A program made the position numbers and the translations under genes. Source: Arcobacter porcinus (lineage in GTDB: Bacteria > Campylobacterota > Campylobacteria > Campylobacterales > Arcobacteraceae). Taken from it: a stretch of 64,000 nucleotides of DNA. Where the stretch lies: assembly GCF_004299785.2 (NCBI RefSeq), contig NZ_CP036246.2:1302001-1366000 (forward strand). The letters are read 5' to 3'. The notes beneath the pieces were generated by a model. It was not told the DNA's origin and searched no databases. It saw only the letters and a list, made by a program, of their open reading frames with translations. Below, piece by piece: positions 33,882-40,597 of the stretch. Each line of letters begins with the position of its first letter. The stretch's first letter is position 1.

Positions 33882-34277
33882 GTGTCAAAAGAGATTAAAT
33901 TAGATGATTATGCTTTCTTAGTAAGTGAAACAGATGAAAAAGGTAAAATTCTTTTTGCAAATGATGATTTCTGTGAAGTTTCTGGTTTTACTATTGATGA
34001 ATTAATTGGAAGTCCACATAATATCGTAAGACATAAAGATATGCCAAAAGCAGCTTTTAAAAGCTTGTGGGATACTGTAAAAAAAGGTGAAATTTGGACA
34101 GGTTATGTAAAAAATGCAACAAAAGATGGAGACTTCTATTGGGTTTTTGCAACAATATTTCCAACAATTACAAGTGATGGTACTAAAGGTTTTTTATCTT
34201 GTAGAAGAAAAGCTAGCGATGAAGAGATAGCTACTTATACTAAAATATATAAGGATTTAAGAGCAAAAGAGATTTAA
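33882..34277 (+). CDS. cetB: PAS-domain redox sensor, CetB-like
   Basis: A 131-residue single PAS domain starting at GTG after AAGGATAAGTA. ILFANDDFCEVSGFTIDELIG and SPHNIVRHKDMPKAAFKSLWDTV are typical of FAD-binding Aer/CetB PAS domains, and GYVKNATKDGDFYWVFATIFP forms the core strands. It probably reads electron-transport or redox state via FAD and signals to the transducer encoded just upstream. Confidence 0.83.
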   Translation: MSKEIKLDDYAFLVSETDEKGKILFANDDFCEVSGFTIDELIGSPHNIVRHKDMPKAAFKSLWDTVKKGEIWTGYVKNATKDGDFYWVFATIFPTITSDGTKGFLSCRRKASDEEIATYTKIYKDLRAKEI

Positions 34278-34285
34278 TCTCTTTT
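34265..34285 (+). terminator. Hairpin at the end of the cetAB-like operon
   Basis: AAAAGAGAT and ATCTCTTTT pair perfectly around a 3-base loop over the PAS gene stop codon, before the convergent unknown gene. The following T-content is modest. Confidence 0.5.
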
Positions 34286-34291
34286 ACTTCT

Positions 34292-34924
34292 TTATTCGAT
34301 ATCTTGTTTGCTATTTTTAATAGCTTCTATTTTAGCATCTATTAATGCTAAAGTTCTCTCTTGAGTTTTATATGAAATTTCAGGAAGATTTCCACCAAAA
34401 AGTTTATTTGCTTCTTCAAAACCTTGAACTATTCCATCTCTTCCTTTTTGAAGTTTTTCTAAATCATCTCCAGCAAAACTAAAAACAAATCCAGAAACTC
34501 TATCAGAAGTTTGAGTTATTCCAAAGAATCCATCTTCGCTTACAAGCTTTGTTGCTTCATCTGGAGTTAAAGATAAAATTGGTTTTCCAATATATCCAAT
34601 ATCTGATAAACTCATATCATTTATTTTTCCTGTTCCTCCAAGAAAATCTAATACACTTTGCTGATCTTTTGTAATATTATTTAAATCAAAAGAGTTTTGA
34701 ACAATAGCTGAATTTTGCATCATAGATTTTGCATTCATTTCAAATAAAATAAATTGTGCATTCATCGAGATTGCAACTTTTGAAGCTGAATTATTAATTA
34801 TCTTTTCAACAGATTCACTTGGTTTATTGTTTTTTGTTGATTCATTTTTATTTGATTCAACTTTTAGATTAGAATTGTCTTTAAAGGCATTTAAAGCTGT
34901 ATTTGTACTATTATTTACTTGCAT
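34292..34924 (-). CDS. Unknown protein, possibly flagellum-linked
   Basis: This 210-residue protein has no signal peptide. Residues 1-45 are polar and Asn/Lys-rich, probably disordered; the rest is mostly helical, with FLGGTGKINDMSLSDIGYIGKPILSLTPDEATKL near 92-125 (cited in part) and a C-terminal helix. Related proteins are sometimes labelled 'hydrogenase-4 component G', which no hydrogenase gene here supports. A GG-N10-GC element upstream suggests sigma-54 control, which in Campylobacterota mostly serves flagellar genes. Function unassigned. Confidence 0.6.
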   Translation of the reverse strand: MQVNNSTNTALNAFKDNSNLKVESNKNESTKNNKPSESVEKIINNSASKVAISMNAQFILFEMNAKSMMQNSAIVQNSFDLNNITKDQQSVLDFLGGTGKINDMSLSDIGYIGKPILSLTPDEATKLVSEDGFFGITQTSDRVSGFVFSFAGDDLEKLQKGRDGIVQGFEEANKLFGGNLPEISYKTQERTLALIDAKIEAIKNSKQDIE

Positions 34925-34990
34925 ATAATCTCCTTAAATTTTCAATATTCTACAATTCTTAAAATTAATTTAAACTTAATCTATTTAAAA

Positions 34991-35004
34991 GCACTATTAA
35001 AGCC
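34991..35004 (-). promoter_or_regulatory. Possible sigma-54 (-24/-12) promoter
   Basis: On the minus strand AAAGGCTTTAATAGTGCTTT has GG and GC exactly 10 bases apart, followed by a T-run, as in -24/-12 promoters. It lies about 67 bases before the unknown gene's ATG. Two dinucleotides are weak evidence. Confidence 0.35.
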
Positions 35005-35042
35005 TTTTTTATGTATATTATTCAAAATTAAAAAGGAAAGAA

Positions 35043-36278
35043 ATGCAAGAGTTCTTAAAAAAAGCAAAACAAAGTAGTATTATTATTTCAACTCTTAAAA
35101 GTTCAATAAAAGATCATATCCTTTTACAAATGGCTGATGCTTTAGTAGAAAATACAAATTTTTTAATAGATGAAAATAAAAAAGATTTAGAAGTGGCAAA
35201 AAGCTTAGAATTAAGTTCAGCTATGATTGATAGACTATTACTGAATGAAAAAAGAGTAAATGATATGGCAGATGCAATAAGACAAATTGCAAGCCAAAAA
35301 GATCCTGTTGGAAGAGTCCTTGATGGTTGGCTTACAAAAGATGGTTTAAATATTCAGAAAGTATCAATTCCAATTGGAGTTATTGGAATAATTTATGAAA
35401 GTAGACCGAATGTAACAAGTGATACAGCAGCACTTTGTTTTAAAAGTGGAAATGTTTGTGTTTTAAAAGGTGGTAAAGAAGCAGAGAATTCAAATAAAGC
35501 AATAGCAAATATTCTTCAAGAAGTTTTAAAAACAAACTCTTTACCAAAAGAAGCCATATCTTTACTTCCTGATAGCAGCCGTGAAGGAGTTGCTAAGCTA
35601 ATAGTTGAAGATAAATATGTAGATTTAATCGTACCAAGAGGTGGAGAAGCTCTAATTAAATTTATAACTAAGAACTCTACAATTCCTGTTGTAAAACATG
35701 ATAAAGGAGTTTGCCATACATATATCGATAAAGAAGCGAATACAAAAAAAGCATTTGAAATCATAATAAATGCTAAATGCCAAAGACCTAGTGCTTGTAA
35801 TGCTTTAGAAACTCTTTTAATTCATAAAGATTTAGCAGATACATTTTTAAACCCTATTTTTGAAATTTTAAAAGATAATGGTACAAAAGTATTTGCTTGT
35901 AATGAATCTTTAAAATATATTAATGCAAATCTAGCACAAGAAGAAGATTTTGATAAAGAGTATTTGGAAAATATTTTAAATATAAAATTAGTTGAAAACC
36001 TTGATGAAGCAATAATACATATTCAAAAACATGGTTCAGGTCATTCTGAAGCAATTATTAGTGAAAATTATTCAAGTATAAACTATTTCTTAGATAAAAT
36101 TGATGCTGCTTGTGTATATGCAAATGCTAGCACAAGATTTACAGATGGTGGAGAGTTTGGTTTAGGTGCTGAAGTTGGAATATCTACAAATAAACTTCAT
36201 TCAAGAGGTCCAATGGGAATTGAAGACTTAACAACATTTAAATATAAAATATATGGAGATGGGCATATAAGAAAATAA
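35043..36278 (+). CDS. proA: Gamma-glutamyl phosphate reductase
   Basis: A 411-residue aldehyde-dehydrogenase-fold enzyme with IPIGVIGIIYESRPNVTSD near 110-128, VCVLKGGKEA near 139, the catalytic Cys in CQRPSACNALETLL near 251, and C-terminal GGEFGLGAEVGISTNKLHSRGPMG (in part). It reduces glutamyl-5-phosphate to the semialdehyde in proline synthesis. AAAGGAAAGAA precedes the ATG. proB is not in the window. Confidence 0.95.
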   Translation: MQEFLKKAKQSSIIISTLKSSIKDHILLQMADALVENTNFLIDENKKDLEVAKSLELSSAMIDRLLLNEKRVNDMADAIRQIASQKDPVGRVLDGWLTKDGLNIQKVSIPIGVIGIIYESRPNVTSDTAALCFKSGNVCVLKGGKEAENSNKAIANILQEVLKTNSLPKEAISLLPDSSREGVAKLIVEDKYVDLIVPRGGEALIKFITKNSTIPVVKHDKGVCHTYIDKEANTKKAFEIIINAKCQRPSACNALETLLIHKDLADTFLNPIFEILKDNGTKVFACNESLKYINANLAQEEDFDKEYLENILNIKLVENLDEAIIHIQKHGSGHSEAIISENYSSINYFLDKIDAACVYANASTRFTDGGEFGLGAEVGISTNKLHSRGPMGIEDLTTFKYKIYGDGHIRK

Positions 36279-36279
36279 T

Positions 36280-38163
36280 ATGAATTATTTAAAAAATACA
36301 TTAACTATATTTTCCTTAATTATAATAATATTTTTCTGGCAAAGTTTAGAAAAATATTTTAGTTTAGATGAAGAGAGTACTAATATAGAAAAAGTATCTT
36401 GCTTATCTTATGCACCTTATAATAAAGGGGAATCTCCTTTTTTATTTGATAAAGGTATGGTTTTAAAAGAAGAAAATATAAAAAATGATTTACTTTTATT
36501 ACAAAAATATACTTCTTGTATAAGAACATATTCAACAGTTGGTCAAGAATTAGTTTTCAAAGTTGCAAATGATTTAAATATGAAGATTCATGCTGGTTTA
36601 TGGATTGGAAAAGAAGAAAAACAAGCTAAAAATGAGATTAAATCATTAATAGAATTAGAAAAACTTTATCCAAATACTATTAAATCTATAATTGTAGGAA
36701 ATGAAGTTCTTTTAAGAAAAGATGCAACAAAAGAGCAGATGATATCTTATTTAAAAGAGGTGAAAAGTATATTCCCTGAATATAAAATAACATATGCTGA
36801 TGTTTGGGAATTTTGGTTAAAAAATAAAGAGCTAAAAGATTATGTTGATTTTATTACAATTCATATTTTACCATATTGGGAAGATGAACCAAAAAATATT
36901 AAAGATGCGATAGAACATCTTAAAAATGTAAGATTAGATGTTGAAAAGGAACTAAATAGTAGTGATATATTAATTGGTGAAACAGGTTGGCCAAGCAATG
37001 GAAGAGTAAGAGAAGAAGCTTTTGCATCAAGAGTAAATCAAGCAGAATATATTAGAAATTTTATTCAATTAGCTAACTCTTATTCTTGGGATTATAATAT
37101 TATTGAAGCAATAGACCAAGCTTGGAAAAGATCAAATGAAGGTGCTGTTGGTGGATATTGGGGTGTTTTCGATGAAGATAGAAAAGATAAAAATGTATTT
37201 AACTCTTATGTAAGCGATTTTCCAAATTACCTAAGTTTAACTTTTCTAAATTTAATACTATTCTTTTATATTATTTATAAATTTGTATCAAAACAAAGCT
37301 CTATGAAAAACTTTATAAAAATATCTGCTTTTAATCTAATATTCTCTATTCTTATTACTTTTCAAATTGATCAATATTTTCATACAGTAAGAAATTTCTA
37401 TGAATTCTTATGGGCATCTACTATTATTCTTTTAGCTTTATACTCTTACATTTTTATTATTTATAATAAATCTTTAGATAATAGTTATAAAATGATTCCC
37501 AAAACAGCCTTTTATCTATTTTTATCTATTTTATTTATAATTTCTTCAAAATTAGCATTTAATGGAAGATATGAAAACTTTGAGATTTTTGCTTTATATA
37601 TTTTATTAATCTCATTTATCTACAACTACTCAAATAAATTAGATAGATTGAAGTTTGGTTCATTTGATAAAATAATTTCTTTGTTTTTATTGTTTAATAC
37701 TATTTTGATTCTTTATAATGAAGGTATAAAAAATATATTTAGCCAATCTATTATTCTAATAAATATAGTTTTCCTTGTTTTTTTATTTTTTGCTTCAAAA
37801 ACGAAATTAAAAGATTTAAAAAAGCCATTAATATATCTCTTCTCATTTATGTTTATTGCATTATTATTTAAATATTTTGTACTTTATAATGAATCTCTTG
37901 GACTTTATTGTCAAAACAGTACAGAAAATTTATTATGTAATAGTATAGGATATATTTGGTATATGCTATATTTTAACTATTTGGGAATGATTTCTTTAAT
38001 TCTTGCCCTACTTTATTATATATTTTCAAATAAATTTATATTAACGATTGCACTTTTTGTTACTTTAGTTTCTTTAACATTAACAAATATTTTTTTAGCA
38101 TCTATTGCATTCTTAATAATAGTTTATAAATTAAGTTCAGTTCAAAATAAATTCAAAATTTAA
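36280..38163 (+). CDS. Membrane-bound GH17-family glucanase/glucosyltransferase
   Basis: A 627-residue protein: one N-terminal helix (5-22), a glycoside hydrolase 17 domain (about 38-310), then about ten membrane helices. The GH17 acid/base is E142 (IIVGNEVLL) and the nucleophile E234 (LIGETGWPS). GH17 enzymes cleave or rearrange beta-1,3-glucan; membrane-linked bacterial forms are associated with beta-glucan side-chain formation. The catalytic domain should face the periplasm. The gene begins one base after proA, with no clear RBS of its own. Confidence 0.8.
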   Translation: MNYLKNTLTIFSLIIIIFFWQSLEKYFSLDEESTNIEKVSCLSYAPYNKGESPFLFDKGMVLKEENIKNDLLLLQKYTSCIRTYSTVGQELVFKVANDLNMKIHAGLWIGKEEKQAKNEIKSLIELEKLYPNTIKSIIVGNEVLLRKDATKEQMISYLKEVKSIFPEYKITYADVWEFWLKNKELKDYVDFITIHILPYWEDEPKNIKDAIEHLKNVRLDVEKELNSSDILIGETGWPSNGRVREEAFASRVNQAEYIRNFIQLANSYSWDYNIIEAIDQAWKRSNEGAVGGYWGVFDEDRKDKNVFNSYVSDFPNYLSLTFLNLILFFYIIYKFVSKQSSMKNFIKISAFNLIFSILITFQIDQYFHTVRNFYEFLWASTIILLALYSYIFIIYNKSLDNSYKMIPKTAFYLFLSILFIISSKLAFNGRYENFEIFALYILLISFIYNYSNKLDRLKFGSFDKIISLFLLFNTILILYNEGIKNIFSQSIILINIVFLVFLFFASKTKLKDLKKPLIYLFSFMFIALLFKYFVLYNESLGLYCQNSTENLLCNSIGYIWYMLYFNYLGMISLILALLYYIFSNKFILTIALFVTLVSLTLTNIFLASIAFLIIVYKLSSVQNKFKI

Positions 38164-38225
38164 AGTATTGAATAAATATTTTGAACTGTTATATAGCACT
38201 TAATAATTTTATTAACTACTTTTAA

Positions 38226-38247
38226 AGATATTTTAAATAAAATATCT
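38226..38247. repeat. Inverted repeat between the GH17 and lysozyme-like genes
   Basis: AGATATTTTA (38226-38235) and TAAAATATCT (38238-38247) are perfect 10-base arms separated by AA. It may be the GH17 3' hairpin or an operator of the next gene. Confidence 0.4.
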
Positions 38248-38279
38248 ATCAAATTTTAATTATAAATTAGGAGAATATA

Positions 38280-38777
38280 TTGAAAATAAAATTTTTATTT
38301 ACAATTTTTTTATTGACATTTAATTTTTTCGCCCATGCAATAGACCTACAAAACTTAAGTCAAGAACAACTTGAGATGCTAAAAGAGATAAAGAAAAAAG
38401 GTAAAGAGAGTGGTCTTAGCTACTCGCTTATGGCCATTGCTATTAAAGAATCAAAACTTGGTGCATATATGATAAATATTTCATCAAAAGATTTTGGTGT
38501 TTATCAAGCAAATATTACAACAGTTTTAAATAGACAAAATATTAGAGATACTTCTTGGAATAGAAATGTGTTTGCTTCAAAGTTAGTTTTTGATTTTGAA
38601 TTTGCAACTCAAAATGCTATTGAAGAGCTAAACTTCTGGAAAAAAGTACATAAAAATGATTGGCATAAAGTTTGGGGAAGCTACAATGCAGGTTATAGAT
38701 ATAACTCTAAAAAAGCAAGAACTTACTCAAGAGAAATTGCTTCAATAATAAGAGAACTTAAAAAAATAAATGTTTAA
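38280..38777 (+). CDS. Exported lysozyme-like (lytic transglycosylase-type) protein
   Basis: A 165-residue protein starting at TTG after AGGAG, with a signal peptide of about 20 residues (FFAHA). LSYSLMAIAIKESKLGAYMIN near 46-66 holds the probable catalytic Glu (E58) in a helix typical of SLT folds, and WGSYNAGYRYNSKKARTYSREI near 132-153 is the usual YNAG segment. It likely cuts peptidoglycan in the periplasm. It is small for the family and has no cell-wall-binding domain. Confidence 0.75.
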   Translation: MKIKFLFTIFLLTFNFFAHAIDLQNLSQEQLEMLKEIKKKGKESGLSYSLMAIAIKESKLGAYMINISSKDFGVYQANITTVLNRQNIRDTSWNRNVFASKLVFDFEFATQNAIEELNFWKKVHKNDWHKVWGSYNAGYRYNSKKARTYSREIASIIRELKKINV

Positions 38778-38781
38778 ATAT

Positions 38782-38810
38782 ATGAATTTAGGATAACCTA
38801 AATTCATTTT
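38782..38810 (+). terminator. Rho-independent terminator after the lysozyme-like gene
   Basis: Perfect 11-base arms ATGAATTTAGG and CCTAAATTCAT around ATAA, followed by TTTTCTCTC, begin 5 bases after the stop codon. Confidence 0.82.
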
Positions 38811-38832
38811 CTCTCAATCAACTAACTCTTTT

Positions 38833-38847
38833 TGATATTAATTATCA
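38833..38847 (+). promoter_or_regulatory. Fur-box-like site 1 of the DUF2325-flavodoxin operon
   Basis: TGATA-TTAAT-TATCA has the inverted GATA/TATC halves of a Fur box. An almost identical site lies 53 bases downstream. Confidence 0.6.
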
Positions 38848-38885
38848 TAATTTAATAAAAACATAAGCTTACTTTGAATAGTATT

Positions 38886-38900
38886 TGATATCAATTATCA
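38886..38900 (+). promoter_or_regulatory. Fur-box-like site 2 of the DUF2325-flavodoxin operon
   Basis: TGATA-TCAAT-TATCA repeats the site at 38833 with the same arms and spacing. It lies 15 bases before the ATG region, where bound Fur would block the promoter. Confidence 0.62.
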
Positions 38901-38915
38901 ATACAAGGATTTATT

Positions 38916-39236
38916 ATGAGTATTCTTATCATAGGTGGAGACCAAATATCACAAATTAGTTCAATGCTAATGAATCTTGGAGCAAAAAATATTAATCATT
39001 GGGATGCAAGAAAAAAATCTTCTGCACCAAAAAAGAAAGTTCCTTTAGATACGGACTGTATAGTGATGCTTACATCTTTTTTAAATCATAATACTATGCT
39101 TAAATATAAAAGTGAAGCAAAAAAAAGAAATATTCCTTTTATTTGTGCAAAAAAATCAACGGCTTGTGTTTATGACGAGTATGTAAAGATTATGGGTATA
39201 AAAGATTGCTCACAATGTTATGTAAATTCTAATTAA
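38916..39236 (+). CDS. DUF2325-family protein
   Basis: A 106-residue Rossmann-like protein: SILIIGGDQ first strand, a helix, NINHWDARKK, TDCIVMLTSFLNHNTM and IPFICAKKS, ending in a CSQC motif (residues 99-102). This is the DUF2325 family, with no established function. Two Fur-box-like sites lie upstream and a flavodoxin gene follows 29 bases later, so it probably acts under iron limitation. The C-terminal cysteines could bind metal. RBS AAGGAT. Confidence 0.8.
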   Translation: MSILIIGGDQISQISSMLMNLGAKNINHWDARKKSSAPKKKVPLDTDCIVMLTSFLNHNTMLKYKSEAKKRNIPFICAKKSTACVYDEYVKIMGIKDCSQCYVNSN

Positions 39237-39265
39237 TATATAAATAAAAAATAAAGGACAAATAA

Positions 39266-39763
39266 ATGGCAACAGCTATATTTTATGGAAGTAATAGCGG
39301 GAACTGTGAAGATATTGCAAAAAATATTTCAAATAAACTAGGGAAAATAGATACATTTAACCTAGCTAAAACTAAAGTAGAAAAGATGAATGAATATGAC
39401 AAAATTATTCTAGGAGCTTCAACTTGGGGAAATGGTGAATTAAATGATGACTGGGAAGATGCTTGGAATAACTTTTCTAAATTAGATTTTTCAAATAAAA
39501 CTATTGCTTTATTTGGTTTGGGAGATCAAGAGAGCTATGGAGATGAATTTGCTGATGCAATAGGTATAATTTATGAACAATTAAAAGAATCGAATGCAAA
39601 TATAATAGGATTTACCTCTATTAAAGGATATTATCATGATTACTCAAGAGCTCAAGTTGAAAATGATTTTGTTGGATTAGTGATAGATGAAGACAATCAA
39701 AGTGAGTTAACAGAAGATAGAGTTAATCAGTGGATAGAACTCATTAAATCTGAAATATTATAA
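39266..39763 (+). CDS. fldA: Flavodoxin
   Basis: The 165-residue protein has the FMN phosphate loop YGSNSGNCEDIA (8-19), the ASTWGNGELNDDW loop near 51-63 and LFGLGDQESYGDEFADA near 87-103, all long-chain flavodoxin signatures. It carries electrons in place of ferredoxin, for example to pyruvate:acceptor oxidoreductases, and is essential in some Campylobacterota. Its operon appears iron-regulated. Confidence 0.94.
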   Translation: MATAIFYGSNSGNCEDIAKNISNKLGKIDTFNLAKTKVEKMNEYDKIILGASTWGNGELNDDWEDAWNNFSKLDFSNKTIALFGLGDQESYGDEFADAIGIIYEQLKESNANIIGFTSIKGYYHDYSRAQVENDFVGLVIDEDNQSELTEDRVNQWIELIKSEIL

Positions 39764-39789
39764 AGTAGTATAAATAATACTACTTTTTT
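39762..39789 (+). terminator. Terminator after flavodoxin
   Basis: AAAGTAGTA and TACTACTTT pair around 7 bases, followed directly by further T residues. It lies between the convergent fldA and fur genes. Confidence 0.75.
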
Positions 39790-40234
39790 ATTGACAAGCT
39801 TCACAAAGACCATACAATTGCATTGAATGGTCTGTTATTTTAAATTTATTAGCTTTTGCTATTTTCTCTTGTCTCTTTTCTATTTCATCATCAACAAATT
39901 CAACGATAAGTCCACAGTCTGTACAAATTAAGTGATCATGATGCGATTTTGCATTACTTTCATACTTTTTACCATCTGTTCCAAAATTTATAGATGCAAT
40001 TAATTCTACTTCCTCTAGAAAGCTCAAAGCTCTATAAACAGTTGCTATTCCAACATTTGTATCTGGATATTCTGTTTTAATTTTATTATAAATCTCTTCA
40101 GCTGTTAAATGATCATCTGCACTTAAAAGAATACTTAAAACTATCTCTCTTTGCTCAGTATATTTAAGCCCTTTTTGTTTTACAATCTTTTTTAAGTCTT
40201 CAATAATTTCGTCTTGTTTTAATATTTCTTTCAT
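39788..40234 (-). CDS. fur: Ferric uptake regulator Fur
   Basis: The 148-residue protein has the Fur winged helix (KYTEQREIVLSILL, GIATVYRALSFLEE) and the metal site SHHDHLICTDCG near 95-106, with CEAC at the C-terminus for structural zinc. It represses iron-uptake genes when Fe2+ is bound. It lies between two operons with Fur-box-like sites: DUF2325-fldA and feoAB. Its own promoter has an inverted CTTTAG/CTAAAG element, compatible with autoregulation. Confidence 0.92.
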   Translation of the reverse strand: MKEILKQDEIIEDLKKIVKQKGLKYTEQREIVLSILLSADDHLTAEEIYNKIKTEYPDTNVGIATVYRALSFLEEVELIASINFGTDGKKYESNAKSHHDHLICTDCGLIVEFVDDEIEKRQEKIAKANKFKITDHSMQLYGLCEACQ

Positions 40235-40253
40235 AAAATACCTCTATATAATT

Positions 40254-40278
40254 AAACTCTTTAGTATAGCTAAAGTTT
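40254..40278 (-). promoter_or_regulatory. fur promoter with inverted repeat
   Basis: On the minus strand CTTTAG (40275-40270) and CTAAAG (40264-40259) flank a TATACT -10-like hexamer, 25 or so bases before the AGAGG ribosome site and fur ATG. Confidence 0.4.
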
Positions 40279-40340
40279 AAAAAAAATTCAAATTTCTTAT
40301 TTTAGTTATAAAAATTTAAGATTATTTTTTACTAAAGTCG

Positions 40341-40361
40341 TTATAATAATCATTATTATAA
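40341..40361 (+). promoter_or_regulatory. Fur box of feoAB
   Basis: TTATAATAAT and ATTATTATAA are perfect 10-base arms around one central base. The left arm contains TATAAT at 40342-40347, which is the likely -10 box, so Fur binding would cover the promoter. Confidence 0.78.
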
Positions 40362-40372
40362 AAAGGTCCATT

Positions 40373-40597
40373 ATGTGTATAAATGATTTAGATATTAATA
40401 AAGAAGCAAAAATTGTTGAAATATATTGTGATGATATATTAAAAAATAGATTTCACTCTTTTGGAATATTTAAAAATGAAAAAATAGTTGTGACAGCTAA
40501 ATCTATAGCCAAAAAAACACTAGAAATAAAAATCAATCAATCAAAAATTGCTCTTAGATCATCTGAAGCTTCAAAAATAAAGGTTGAAATATGTTAG
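40373..40597 (+). CDS. feoA: FeoA-family protein
   Basis: A 74-residue SH3-like FeoA domain: AKIVEIYCDDILKNRFHSFGIFKNEKIVV (in part) with the GI(F/L) turn typical of the family, and a final VEI strand. FeoA supports ferrous-iron uptake by FeoB in the cytosol. It overlaps the feoB start by 7 bases and follows an excellent Fur-box palindrome. Confidence 0.85.
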   Translation: MCINDLDINKEAKIVEIYCDDILKNRFHSFGIFKNEKIVVTAKSIAKKTLEIKINQSKIALRSSEASKIKVEIC

